NCBI RefSeq assembly: GCF_000150275.1
Contig: NW_002060943.1
Span: 12,423,533-12,487,532, forward strand
Reading direction: 5' to 3'
DNA length: 64,000 nucleotides
Source: Trichoplax adhaerens
Lineage: Eukaryota > Placozoa > Uniplacotomia > Trichoplacea > Trichoplacidae
Shown: positions 34,459-48,582 of the stretch, one piece after another
Layout of the letters: each line of letters starts with the position of its first letter
Position numbering within the stretch: the first letter of the stretch is position 1
Program-made: the position numbers and the translations under genes
Notes under the pieces: generated by a model
What the model saw: only the letters and a program-made list of their open reading frames with translations
What the model was told of the DNA's origin: nothing
Database searches by the model: none

Positions 34459-35610
34459 CATCGTGGCCAGTGGGGAATGCCGCAGGCGTTGCGGCTGATT
34501 TGAAGGTTGCAGTTGCGATGTGATCGACTATTTTCCTCGGTAGTCCCGGTGGTATATTGTGGCCACTAGGCACTGTAGAAAATTGAAAGTTTGACTAGTC
34601 CATCAATTATCCAGTTTACTACTGTATGCCATTTCCCTCTATATTGTACACTGTAGACACTTACTGGCGATAGGACAGTTGTATCAGAGTCAAAAATGAA
34701 CTCAAACAGTCAATATAAATAAAACTAATTACATCGTGGCCAGTGGGGAATACAGCAGGCGTTGCGGCTGATTTGAGGGTTGCTGTTGCGATGTGATCGA
34801 CTATTTTTCTCAGTAGTCCCGGTGGTATATTGTGGCCACTAGGCACTGCAGAAAATTGAAAGTTTGACTAGTCCATCAATTATCCAGTTTACTACTGTAT
34901 GCCATTGCCCTCTATACTGTACACGGTAGACTATAGACGCTTACTGGCAACGTTCAGGACAGTTGTATCAAATCATGCAGAGTCAAAAATGAACTCAACA
35001 GTCAATATAAACAAAACTAATTACATCGTGGCCAGTGGGGAATGCAGCAGGCGTTGCGGCTGATTTGAGGGTTGCTGTTGCGATGTGATCGACTATTTTT
35101 CTCAGTAGTTCCGGTGGTATACAGTACTGTGGTCATTAGGCACTGTAGAAAATTGAAAGTTTGATTAGTCCATCAACTATCCAGTTTACTACTGTATGCC
35201 ATTTCCCTCTATACTGTACACGGTAGACTATAGACGCTTACTGGCAACGTTCTGGACAGTTGTATCAGAGTCCAAAATAAACTCAACAGTCAATATAAAT
35301 AAAACTAATTACATCGTGGCCAGTGGGGAATGCCAGCAGGCGTTGCGGCTGATTTGAGGGTTGCTGTTGCGATGTGATCGACTGTTTTCCTCAGTAGTCC
35401 CGGTGGTATATTGTGGCCACTAGGCACTGTAGAAAATGGAAAGTTTGACTAGTCCATCAATTATCCAGTTTACTACTGCACACCATTTCCCTTTATACTG
35501 TACACTAGACCTGAGTGTACACTGTAGACTAGAGACGCTTACTGGCGACGTTCAGTACAGTTGTATCAGAGTCAAAAATAAACTCAACAGTCAATAAAAA
35601 CAAAACTAAT
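34459..35610 (-). repeat. Four-copy tandem array, 273-292 bp units, each with an exon-like block
   Basis: Unit starts (CATCGTGGCC) lie at 34459, 34732, 35024 and 35312. On the minus strand each unit has a T-rich acceptor (TTTTCTACAG or CTGCAG), an exon-like block and a GAT-GT donor. The blocks are 34460-34572 (113 nt), 34733-34845 (113), 35025-35142 (118) and 35313-35426 (114). Copies 1 and 2 encode PSGHNIPPGL(P/L)RKIVDHI and end FPTGHD. Copy 3 has a 5-nt insertion that makes a TACAGTACTGT word, and copy 4 has one extra C; both break the frame. A 113-nt exon cannot be included twice in frame, so either alternative use or decay is implied. Family unknown. Confidence 0.75.
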
Positions 35611-36539
35611 TTCCCATGCGCTAAAGTAAAGTTGATTTGCTAAAATCATCACAGAAGTAAGAAAAACAAGGAGCAATTGTAGACCGTTTACGGCAGCTCT
35701 AGTCAAGGTTACAACCTTACTTTGCACTATTAAACATCAAGATGGGCGGTGTAGCGATGGAATAAGTCAATAGTAGTGCGTCAACAACAACGCTTCAGAA
35801 TGAACCTGAATGACTATCGCATTGTTGAGGATTGACAACATGGACTAATAAAACAGCATTTGATGTCGTTGTACAAGATTGAAAAATGTCCTACAATGAT
35901 CATTGGTTTGGGTATGAATCAATATAGGCAACTTTCTAGCAATTCATCTTCATAGAGAAGCTTTCCTATGATAACAAATGCCTACTGTCCATGAATAATT
36001 TGCATGTAAGAATCTACATGGTAGATGACTGCCAGAGAGAGGACGTGGCTGATAGTTTTAATCTATCTGGTAAAATCGGACTTATCTAAGAATCAGCTTG
36101 TGGACAATAATGAAAAAAAAAACACTTTCAACAGTTTCATCCATTCTTGAATCGTCCTTATCACTCTACTGTCTTGCTTTGCCTTCTTTCCAACGAGATT
36201 GTTGCAGAGGTCTGCAGAGGCGGTCGGCATTTCCCCGCTGATCCAAATGCACTTGGCGATCAAAACATGGGTATACCATCACCTAACCCGATGGTTACAC
36301 GGGTTATCAGCGGTAGAGTAGGATGGGTTAATCTTTGTTACTAGTTTACCCTAGGCCCTTCATTTTCTCTGCATTCACAACGTTCAATTTTTGATTTATT
36401 TTTAATTTCAATTTTTGTTTATTTATTTTACGTTTCAGTAACACCGTCTACAAGTTAATAGACTTTACAGTACTTGATATAGGCCGTAAATTAATACTTA
36501 CGTGTATCAGTTACCCCTGTATGTAGAACATCTATCAAT
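35611..36539. other. No gene supported; one ambiguous ORF
   Basis: A plus-strand frame at 36147-36344 (65 codons, ending with VISGRVGWVNLCY) has protein-like composition and higher GC than the surroundings, but I found no splice context or family. The rest is AT-rich. Confidence 0.35.
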
Positions 36540-37920
36540 GCAATTCGCTTTTTGCATTAGCAGCGATATACAATTTGAACTACAATCATACACAGTAATG
36601 GATGGGATACAGAATCACACACGCGATTTTTTTTTTTGAACTGTATAACTGCTTATAGTAAATTGATACGGTAACATGGTAACAGCGAAAGAGAACTTAA
36701 ACTTCAAATGAAACATCTCAATCGATAGGATACAAAATCACACACGCAACTAATCACACAACTTAACTACAATCAAACGTGGCAATGGATAAGCCAAAAA
36801 AATTCACGTAGGCAATTTTTAACCAGTATAACTACTTATAACAATTTTATACTGTAAACTATTAGCAGCGATGTACAACTGGAAGAATAAACACACATGG
36901 CAGTGGATATGATACAAATCACATATGTAATTTTTAACTGTTTAATTACTTCTAGCAATTTTACACCGTAAAAATATTAGCAATATTATCAGTGATATAG
37001 AACTTGAACTACAATCACAGATGGCAATGATATGAAATCATATACGTCATTTTTAAACTGTATTACTACATATCGCAATTAAGTAACGTTAAAAAAAATA
37101 GTAACGATATATAACTCGAACTACAGTCGCGCACCTTAATCGATGTGATTCAAAATAATATAGACCACGTTTTCACTGTTCTGTATCACTGCTTAATGCA
37201 ATTTGATACCGTAAAATGTTAGTAATGATATACAACTCGAACTACAATCACATACCTCAATCGATATGGTACTAAATCACATAGATCATTTTTGAACTGT
37301 GCTGTACAACAACTTATAGCAATTTTATACCGTAAAATATTAGTAATGATATACTACTCGAACTACAATCACATACCTCAATTATAGTGGAAATTCCAAT
37401 GATAGAAATGATACGGAGACTTAAACGGCAATGCTTATTCTTACTTTTATGGATTTCAACATGAGAGTTTGTTAGTTTTTCGAAAACCAAACACTCAACA
37501 GATATGCGAACCCTTTTCTATCCATAGTACACAAATCTTATCTAGTGTATTGTACTTTTTCTATAAATGGCGAGTTATTTACAGAACTATAGCAGAGCTA
37601 TCTGAGAATATTTGTCCTAATTGTGTCATTAAATTTATTGCAATACATATATATAATACGAGACTATGCCAAGAGCCATACTAGAGCAGATGATGTTTAA
37701 TCTACTTTAACTAATTCACGATATCAATCGATATGATATAGAATCACAAACGCTATAATTTAAAATTAACTACATACATCAATTTAATACCGTAAATAGT
37801 ATTAGCAAATTGGACTACAATCTCATGTGACAGTAAACGTGGTACAAAATCACACGCGCAACTGTTCACTATATAACTAATTTTTAGTAACTTTCTGCAG
37901 TAAAATATCGCGACATCATC
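36540..37920. repeat. Degenerate satellite, ~114-122 bp units, about ten copies
   Basis: The core TA(C/T)AACTCGAACTACAATCACA recurs near 36569, 36760, 36872, 36993, 37107, 37228, 37350 and 37806, each preceded by a (T)ACCGTAAAATATTAG-type stretch and followed by CAATCGATATG-type sequence. Neighbouring copies are 114-122 bp apart in the central part. A 71-codon frame at 37469-37684 interrupts the array and has no domain. Confidence 0.8.
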
Positions 37921-40900
37921 TTTATGAGTAGTAATTTACCTTGTATTGTACCTGTTTCGCATCATCGACGCCATTGAATTGGATAGGAGGTCAACTTTAG
38001 TTGATTATTTGCTCAAACTTTAGGTTCATATCAACATGATTCAAGTTATGATTGCTGTCGTGATCTATTCAATAATTTTATCTTACTGAATATACCTGTA
38101 CTCTACCTGTTAAACATTTATGGCCATTCAGAAATTTAGTACTGCGGAAAAAATTGAATGTACTTCGGAAAGAAATAATCATACCGCCAAATAACTAACG
38201 TTCAAGAATGAAGTTAGAATTACGATCAATTCTTATACGGCACGATGGAGATTAACAAACCACACCGCCGCTTAAACATACCTACATTACATTTAATGTA
38301 TAAATTTTAAATTTAAAAAATTAAAAGAGAGTCCACCATTAGTTTCTTTGCTTCTAATAGTAAAAAGCTAATCATATATAGTGGACTAGTTAATTTATTC
38401 TCTCGAATGTATAACAGTGGGTACTGCCAAAATAATAGAAATCTAACTTTAAATATTATTTCTTAAGTTACTGGGAAAAAGGAATGATGCCAGGGCTAAT
38501 CACTATCAACTGATTGTAATACTTACAGTGTCGTCATATCAAGATTTTCAAGACTGAGATTAATAAAGATAATTTATTTAAGTTACGCATCATTGCGGAA
38601 GTTTAAAAAAGAAATGGGAAAATAATAATAAGAGACCATCCATGATAGAGAAAATCGTATTCGATACCTATCATAACGATAGCGATTAATAACCATTATA
38701 CAAAAGTCTTAAACGGAAAACTAGACCAACTTTGAAGACTTCCAAAGAGAGCTTAAGAATTTGCTGATGGTTAGCTTCAGTGTTTTATACTTCATAAGCT
38801 TCAAAATAAAGATGTTGATACGCTGAAGTCAAAGGCAGAACTAATTATAAGAAAGTGCAGGAGATGTGCTTACCAATTAGTATTAATAAAAAAGAGCGTA
38901 TGATTAAATGAACGCCATCGAGCATATCCATTCATGATACAATATCAATATCAGCTAGTATGACATTCAATGCAATTAAATTCTGAAGAAATGACAAACG
39001 CATCACTAGGATTAAATATCAGTTACGACCTATACCACGGTTGTTAAATGATATCATGATTAAATGGCTAGTCATGAACTTCCAGTAATATACGATGTAG
39101 TAGTAGCAATGGCAGTTTCAATTTACATATGGACTGGTAACGAATAAGCGCATAGTTTAATTGCATAGCCGATCTATTCACTACGGCTAAAATTAATTCC
39201 ACGCATAGAATTGACTAAAATATTATTGTATACTTTCATAGTTATAATACTAAAACGTTTAATTTGTAATTCATTACTGTGTTGGCTTTTAATTTTGCAA
39301 TAAAGGAATCGTGCCTTTATCTTGATCGCATAAGGTAATTTCTCCGTCAATTAATGTTAAATTAATCTGAGTGAGAGGATAAATAATACAATCATACAAC
39401 GCTATTAAAGCTGACATGTAGTCAGTACTAGCAATAATTAGGAGAAGCGATAACCAGGTCACAATTTTAAGACGATGTTTTTACCATCTTCTTATACCCA
39501 TTATATTATAACGGAAACGTGGAATTTTATGTTAGCTATGTAGTACGGTACCTAATAATTATGCCGTAAGGATATCGATCGGGATAGTTGCCGCAGCAGC
39601 TATTTCTTGAATTAGGCTGTAGATTAAATGACCATACAAAACTATTAATTTCAAAACTAAAATGCTATATATGCCGTGCTATGTCCATCATATCCTTATA
39701 AAGCTAATAATTTTCTGAAGCTGGCCGTAACATCGGCTTAAAACCACGCCTGTGTACGTTTAATCGCTAGTTCTTAACGGCTTTGCTCTGATATTGAAAT
39801 TATATAGCTTAATAGCATAGCGATTTCCATACGATTTCGGTCTATGACCCTTTCGAAACAGTATTGAAAAGGCTTGCAGGTTTACTAATATATTAATTTA
39901 TCGCATGCAATAGCGGATAATAATTATAATATGTAACAAATAAATGCTACTGCTTAATGTTGAATTGCCATGACAGTATTTGATCTATTTTATCTACTAC
40001 CCAATTAATTAAAAAAAACTTCAAAATAAAGTTTATGTTATTATTTAACTGGTTAATGTATCAATAAATAAATTTCATCGTTCTTGCTGGCTGAGATGAT
40101 GTTAAAAATACTGATAGTCGCATAAAATCGATGATAGAACACTCATCACAATACAGTAGAATATTGGCTTTAAAAAAATTTCATTCAACTCGAGTATTAT
40201 AATAAAGAAAAGTTTATTTCAAGGCATTTCTCTTCAACATTAACGAACGAGGCACAAGAACAGCTGAGTTACTCTTTTGACCGTTTTATAATGCAGGTTG
40301 TTTGATAAAATTGCTGATACTACTCAACATAAATTCTTTCTTCGATGTTTGTTAGAGGGATGCATTTCCAAATCTCACTGCTAAGCTCATTTAAAAAATG
40401 TAATATTGCTTTAAAATGGCCCTATTGTAAACTAAAACTCATGCCAACGCACTTTATCGAGCAGTGTGAGCAGAAATTTTCTTTCTCCTATTATCCTACC
40501 ATGATTATCATTATTTCATGGTCGTATTTCGTAGTCCGCACAGTTACAAGAACTGTATTTGTGTGCATTTATTTGCTGCGAGTCAATCTATGTCCTGACA
40601 AAATATACTATTTAGAGGATAAGATGATGCTCAAGAACAGTTTATATTCATCTGATATCTAGATTACAAGATAAAATTTCATCATATTTGATCTAATATA
40701 GTCCGCTATCAATATTACTTAAAAAGTATTTGGATATCGCATCTATCTTTGCGTTTTTGATGTAGCGATAGAGATACAGAATTAAAGCTTTTGATATTAT
40801 CATCGCACTCTGATTACTTGAAATAGCAAAGATTAGCGTTAGTTTTCCCTTACTGTAATTTTATTTTATATAATGAACTGTCGTTTAAATTGGATTAAGC

Positions 40901-43900
40901 TTACTGCTGCTCAAGTTTAGTGTTTCACGTTAGAGAAGGACCTGTTGTTTAGTAAATCAATGACTGCATTTTGTAAAAGATAAGTTTATGAAGCTCTATT
41001 TTGAAGCTATTGACTGTAATGTGTATACCTTAACTTAATAAACATTAAATGGCATTACAACTAGCACTTTGTCAGAGTGCTTAATCATTCAGCTCATTTA
41101 AGGCTTGACTGTTATTTATGTTAATTTAAAAAATTTTGTGAGCAGGGGTATTATTGCTGCTATAATTATAAGTAATCAAGAGGACATGGATACATACGGC
41201 TATTATAAAGAGAAAGGCTTAAAATTATAAAACAAGAAATATTTGTCGTTTGATAGAGCAACTACTATCATTGAAGCCAAGTTCTTTCTTTGAGCGGATG
41301 AAATCGATAGTAATGATCATAGACTTTCAACATAAATTAAACCAGTTCCTACAGCCTAACGTGTATATAAAACGGATTGGGTAATGGTAAAGTAGCTACT
41401 AATAATGAGTACATAGAATCAGCCAATCCTATACATTGTATGTGACTGCGACTGTGCAAGTGTACATTGTTATACCGTACATATCAAAGTGGTCTACACT
41501 CTCACGTTTCATATAGTGTAGCATAAGCTAAATTTGTATATTGTCTTATTATCTGGTGTACTCTAATAATTATTTCATACCGTTGGCTATGGCACTATAC
41601 AGCATTCGTTGATATTAGTATGAACATTCGATGATAGCCATAGTTGCTTAGTACAAAACATTGATTGATACTGGCATCATTACGGTACCTTATGGAATCC
41701 ATTTTTAGTGCTATTTCCGTTTTTATTGCCTAAATCATTTTTAAAGGGTAGGTAAACTACCAGAGCCTAAAGCAATTCTGTTATTTGGTTAATTATTTCA
41801 ATAATAGATTGTAATGTTATTATCTACATTGTGTCACATCTTTGGTTGCCAATGTAGATGAGCTGTGGACACCAATAGCAACCTATCCCAATGGATTATG
41901 GCTGGCCCTATATAATCACTTTGATTACCGATTGACACTAGTCAATAACTTGGTGATCGCATGTTGTTTACGAATTCATTTGCGGGGTATCACTTTTGGA
42001 TACGGTTGAATACAGGCCATATTGTTTCCAAAATATTATGATGCTCTTTCATATGCAACTAAGTGCTTATACCCTGCACTTCAGGTTAAATTATTTCATT
42101 TCATACAATTGATTTTAATAATTTAATACAATACTAATTGGAATTTTTTTGTTTTCTCTCTATTTTCCCATCTATATCTATGCAACCTAAGTGTATTGAT
42201 CACAGGACGTAAATAAATGGGTTGAAAAAGATGCCAACGCTATTAGACAATGTACTTGTATTGGGCAACGTATCTTTTATGCAATGACTACAGCAACTTT
42301 GACGTCATCGCATTAAGATACCAAATCATAACATAAATAAGTTTCGGCATAATTTAATTGCAACCTATAGCAACCATAGAATATGAGTGCAGTATCTAAG
42401 TATCCTATGTCTACAGAGGAGGAAAACAATAATAACAATGTCATTCATTCATTTGTGCCGAGTTCAACGTATTCCTTATTCATTGTGTTACGGAATAGAC
42501 AATTTTAACAGACTATACAGAGACTTTGTAGTATCTGGGTGGATCCATCATTGAGTGATACAACCTTTCCTGGAAGTATAGTCCACTTACGCATGCTATA
42601 GGGAAGTGACCATAGGAAGTTTTAAGCCATTGATTGAATGAATAAAAGATGAGAAAAAATTGCATCAAAGATCCTTTAATTAATACCATAACATCTCCAT
42701 TTATTTATCGTAACCATCTATTTGATCCATTTTTCAATCTATGATAGCCTAACTGATCTCGCTGATGATGCCTACAGTCCAAGGTATTATGCTTCTCAGT
42801 CCAATTCTACAGCATCAGCCTGCTACGTTGCAATATAGATTAATTTTTTTCCTCCCGCCATGCGGCATGTACTCAGCAGCTCATTCCTTGTGTACTAGAT
42901 CCGTAATTGAAGATTTGAAAAGGAAATATATTTGCAGTGGTTGCTACGTTACTCGATACATTTACTGCAATTTAATAGTCTCCATTGAGCCTAATACTGC
43001 ATAACATTTGAAAAATATCAACAATTTCCATAGAAACCATAGCAACTAGTACCACCCACGAATAGTATACGCATGCGTTAATGGCTTTTCCTTTGTGTTA
43101 CCTTAGTTTTACCACCTAATTGTGCAGTATTATGCTACAAACAAACAACCTTAGGTTGCTATCGGGGTGCTCACTAGGTGCATGGCAGAGTATTTAAGTT
43201 ACCTTACATCATTTCTTATTCAATCATTGTGATCGAGAAATTATAAGCAGCGTTAACACAGATTCAATTTCAAATATCATATCTTGGATTGATATCAATT
43301 CTTCAGTTCACTTGATCCATTAGCAATCAACATAACCAAGGTAAATTGATAATTGATGTTAGCATATCGTGTGATATTTAAGCTAAAATGCTACAGCATT
43401 GCATATTGCATGATAACGGACTACTAGCATTGATGTAGCCACCCTATTTAGTCATAACAACGGTAGCCTTATACCGTCATGCTTATGTGCGCAACATGCT
43501 AGGACATCAACCATGTCCACGAGCCCAAGTCGGTTATCGATGGGATTGATTTTTTAAATGAGCATTTATTGAAATGATTGAAAATATGATTTTACGGAAA
43601 TAATTTCATCAAATTTACGCACACAACACTTATGCAGATATAGACAGTTATTTAGCCTTAAGTATTCATTATGATTATTTTGCGTCGACTTGATCATACC
43701 TTTACCTACAGTCTATCAAAAGTTTAAACAGTTTGGTACCTCCGGTACCTACACCTTTCATTTTCTTATGTTGGACTAAAATTATAGTCCTAAAGCAATT
43801 TTAGTTATTTTTTGATATTGGTTGTTATATATTAATTAAACTAAAATTGAACAAATGTTAAGCTTATTTAACTACAGTGCATTTTAATTTTTAAATACAA

Positions 43901-46900
43901 CCGGTGTTCAATAATTGTCAAAGGCGTATTTGATCTTAATGTAGTTTCATTTTATACTAGTAGATTGCTATGAGTAACATATATACTCCCAGGATATTTA
44001 CCTGATTTGGTATTTAAAATTATTTTGTAATTGATATTTAACCACATAGTCGTAAACAACTCTCTAAATTCTTATTCCAAGTACTGATGCTGTATGTCAG
44101 CTCGATATAAAAGTAATATTGCAAGTTGATAAACATGAATTGAATCGCGCAATTCGTGTTTATTGTCTCCAAATTTCTAAATTTTAATTAAGAAAAATTT
44201 TAGGTACTTTTCATATCATTGGCCACTTTGCTTAGAATATTACATCAAAAAGTTATAAATAGCTAGTTCATCTAGAGTAATCTGCAATACTGCCCTGAAA
44301 TTATTAGCTTAGCCAGTGTCATGTATGCGTCATATTACTCTAGTATGTTTTGCGTTATATGGCTGCATAACAATAGCCGATAAATCAAATTCATTCCTAA
44401 ATTCTTAAATACTTATAGTAAGTTCAGTTTAGCTATTTCTTCTATGTATACGAATTGGAATTAATTTCTTTAATACCATTAAAGTGAAGCTAATATTGGC
44501 ATTATGACCTTAAATTGATGATGATGATATTTTTACCGCTCGAGAGGGTCATTTTAACAAAGTAGCTTACTTATTCTTTCTAAACTATATGAACTACCGT
44601 ATTCAACTTTATTTGATCCCAATCTTAATATATTAATCGCTAATAATGGTGATATAAGTAAAGTAACCCAGTTCTAATTATTAAATGTGTGTAAAATTAC
44701 TGTAACAAACTAATTTTTAAGGAACTTTCATCACCATTTGTAGTTCAAACTATAAAAACGCATATATGAAATGTTGAAATTAGTCATGCGGTAATACCTT
44801 TGTTTTTAGAGATATGGTATATCTTGCACGGCTATTTAAAATAAACGATAGGTTAGAAAACAGTCAGTCATGGATCTATAACATTAAAAATAAGGCTAAA
44901 TTGCTTCAGGGAAAAATTAATCAGTACTTTAAGCTACGTTTAAACTTGGATTTTAATTTCAATTGGCATATAAATACCTAGATTATTAAAAAAGTATTGA
45001 AGAATCAAGCCTTGCTTCTATTTTATCAATAATAGAGCACATTATTGACTATTTAACTAAGCAAATATTATGGCACACAGTTGCTCTTTTTTAGATCACA
45101 AGTTGATAGATCATATTTTAGAGTAGAAACAGTAAAAATCGTCTCTGGACTTGACAATACAAGATTACAGTACATATTCCACTAGTATCGTTACTGTAAA
45201 TTTGAGTAATTCACTGGCAGTAAGATAATTCTATTTATATTTATAATGACTGATTAGGCAGAAAGCGTTCAGTATCGCGAATTCTAAAGAATCTTTGCAG
45301 AACGATCTTTTTTTTATCGGATCGAGATCTAGTTTAAAACAGTGATGCGTAAAATCAGAACGCTCCAATTATATCTTTTCAGTAGAGAATAATTAATATC
45401 AACTATTGGTAAAAGTTAGAGTATAGATCTAGCTGATCAAGGCTGTCAGTAATATTGAATAAACTTAAAATAATGAAAGTATTTCTGCCAAAAATGACGC
45501 AAACACGACTTCATTGATATTTTATTGAAAATGAATGACTGTTTTCATCCTTATAATTAAGAATTATGAGCCAATTATCATTGTCATTTGAAATAGAAAA
45601 TTTGTGAGACTCATCTTATTTAAAAGTAGATTGGAAAATATAGACGCAGGTGTGTAAGTAGTTCAAATGGTGTTCTACTTCATTTCTTTTATAATAATAC
45701 GATATATGCACAGTGGTTTTCGTTAATTAATAAAACTGGCATTTCAATAGAAATGATCCATCTGTAATTGAATAATACAATACTTTAACCTTGACTAATC
45801 AAAATCGATGCCATATTACGTTAGAGAATCATCTTCCGACATATCAATATCTACCAGTATAATATTATGAACTGAGCATAGCTTGTTAGTGCATTAACTA
45901 GGATTTTGAAGTACAGCACGGTAGATAAATGACAAGAAATATCGGTTAATTTAGTGCATTTCAAAATATGTGAGAAAATACGACAATAATAAATTTATAG
46001 TTTTCGGACTTATGAAATAGCACATCGTCCTAAATTTCGCCTTAAAATGCTGATTATTTAAATCGAGCAATATAGTAAGGGTACTTTGCGACTTGCGTAT
46101 TGCGGCAGTCTATATCTTATCCTATCTAAGTCGTCTACTTCATAATAAAGTTAAAACAACGAAACTTAAGATAAAAGTCTGCTTTATTAAGGAGTATATA
46201 TGCTTATAGTTTAATTTGAATTACCTGATATGATCATATTAGCTCTCCCACAATCCAGTAGAATAAAGCGGCATAATGTTTTTTACATACTTAAAATCGG
46301 GAAAAAATTCCTCTTTCATCAAATTCTCGACAACTTGAGGATCACTAATGATCCATAAAGAATTACCATAGCTGCTATATAATACTATCGAGCTACTTTC
46401 CTAACTGTAATATAGGAGAAATGAAATAGAATTGTTGAGTCTTTAAATTGCTTGTATTTGGATAGGCATAAGCATCCCCTAGACATTAAAATTTCGGTAG
46501 ATTTTTGTACTAGCATTATTTTCGGGGTATTATTAATCGCGTTTAACACTTCCTACACTAATAAGCATCTGGTACTACAAGTTATATGTTTTATTATCCC
46601 CTAAGTTGTATGTTGTTTGGATCTTCTTCCAATAATTCTATAACAGCACTAGGGACACGATAAATAAATACGGAAATTTTTCCAGAAAAATCTATATAAT
46701 ATTAGATAATGAAAATAATTTATCTTACGATAATTATTTTTCCATAACATTGATTTACATCAATTCCTTTTACTTTAAAATGAATGCAAAAAAGAATAAG
46801 GAAAACTACGATATTATATAATCGCATCGTTTGCCTTTACCGGTGGCTAGCTTATTATTTAAAGTCTTGCAATAGAAAGAACAAATGAAATAGTTTTTGC

Positions 46901-48582
46901 CAAGTTATACTCGTATAATACTTAAAACCTGCCGTAGCAATAAATTAGATTTTAATTTAAAAGCACACGTTTCGTTTAGCTAGCTGCATTTTATTGATTT
47001 AAATGATTTCTGGAACATGACTAGATCGAATAATTCTATATATTTATTTTTCATTGCAAGATTGATGTTGCCATACCCTTCGTGAATTATTACAGGGGAA
47101 TTAATAATATATAATAAATAAAACAAATTTAAGCATATACAGTTATATGAATTTATATGGCATTTTACTAAAACAAAGAGATCTTCAATTGCAAGGTTAA
47201 TATGAATTAGAAAGCATTTGAATCATTATTTTTTAATATGGATTTCTCTTAATGGACCATCGATTGTGACCGCTTTCATATCGACCAGCAATTCTTTTGC
47301 GACCCTGTACACCTTGGTCGGGTACACTAAATCTAAGCATTAATCAGATAGAGCGCCCTTAAGGATGCCAATTACAAACTACCTTGTATATGTAAGACAC
47401 AACTAATTTAAAGATCTGTCAGTGCAGTATTTAATACACAAATCAACAACATGGGGAACTTTGTTTACTTAAAGAATACGTAATAATTACGATTTATAAG
47501 ATCAAAGTACAAATACCCCAATACTTACTATATTTACTTACTGAATATACTCGAAAATGTAAGAGTTATCCATCAAACATTTTCCGATTTTAATCGAAAT
47601 TATTATCGAGTACGGCTGCATTTTTAAACAAATATTGGATCATACTGGAGCTCTTTCATTACAATACTATGCCCAAGAACTAGAGAGCTGTCAAGGGAAG
47701 TAGTTATGCAGTACAAATACTGTGTGACATATTAAGATCGCTTTGCTCTGTTCATAATAAGTAATGGCTAGCATTAATCAAATCTCATCATTAAGTAAAT
47801 CGAATTATTTTTTTTAACACTGTAAACTGGGCTATTCCTTCACCAAAAATCTACGCGTACTTCGTTTAATCAGACGAGCGAGATTTGGAACTAACATTAT
47901 CATTCAATTACTCAAGATCATTGAGTAGAGGTATTGTTGTCAAAAGGTTCAGCATTGCTAATTAAGACTAGAGTATTATTTGTTTTAGAGGGTTTAGTCT
48001 GAGTAGTATTTTAACATATAAACTCAGTTATTGGCCCCTTTTTTTGCTTTAGATACATTAAAAGCAGACCAGGAACCTTCACTCTGGGAGATTTACCCAC
48101 ATTTAATTTCTTAGTAATGGCAACTCTTAAAAGATTATTCAACATTCCCCTCATTGTAAAATTGATTATAAATGCTCCCGAAATACCATAAAATTATTCA
48201 GATCGATCGGATGAACTCTTCATCGTTATTCCAATTTCATAATAAGGTGTTAAATAGTCGATTAAATTCTGAAGCTGACCATTAAGATATCTTCGGTCTT
48301 TTAACTAGTTTTTCATGTATTCCAACCAAGTATGTTCTCTTATTAATGAATCAGATCTGAATATATATTCTATAAATATCTATTTACTATTTAGAATAAT
48401 CTTTATATCCTTAGTACGGCATTATTTCGTAAATATGCCACTAATTGACTTATTTATACCATTTCACGGCTCAACTCGTAGTAATATATGTATACAAACA
48501 TAATTTAAATCTGAGTAACATTTAATTCATCAATACTTCATGTTCATATTAAAATATCTCCTTATCAATTTAATTATTTCAG
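37921..48582. other. Long AT-rich region, no firm gene
   Basis: More than 10 kb without a supported gene. Protein-like islands are 41821-42009 (62 open codons without an ATG), a 42-codon ATG frame opening MSAVSKYPMSTEEEN at about 42383, and 42765-43004 (79 codons with several cysteines). None joins into a model. The 105-codon frame at 40345-40662 is probably chance. Unannotated small exons cannot be excluded. Confidence 0.4.

Noticed and set aside
40345-40662. 105-codon plus frame
   Set aside because: Long but with no domain, no splice context and composition like its surroundings; treated as chance.
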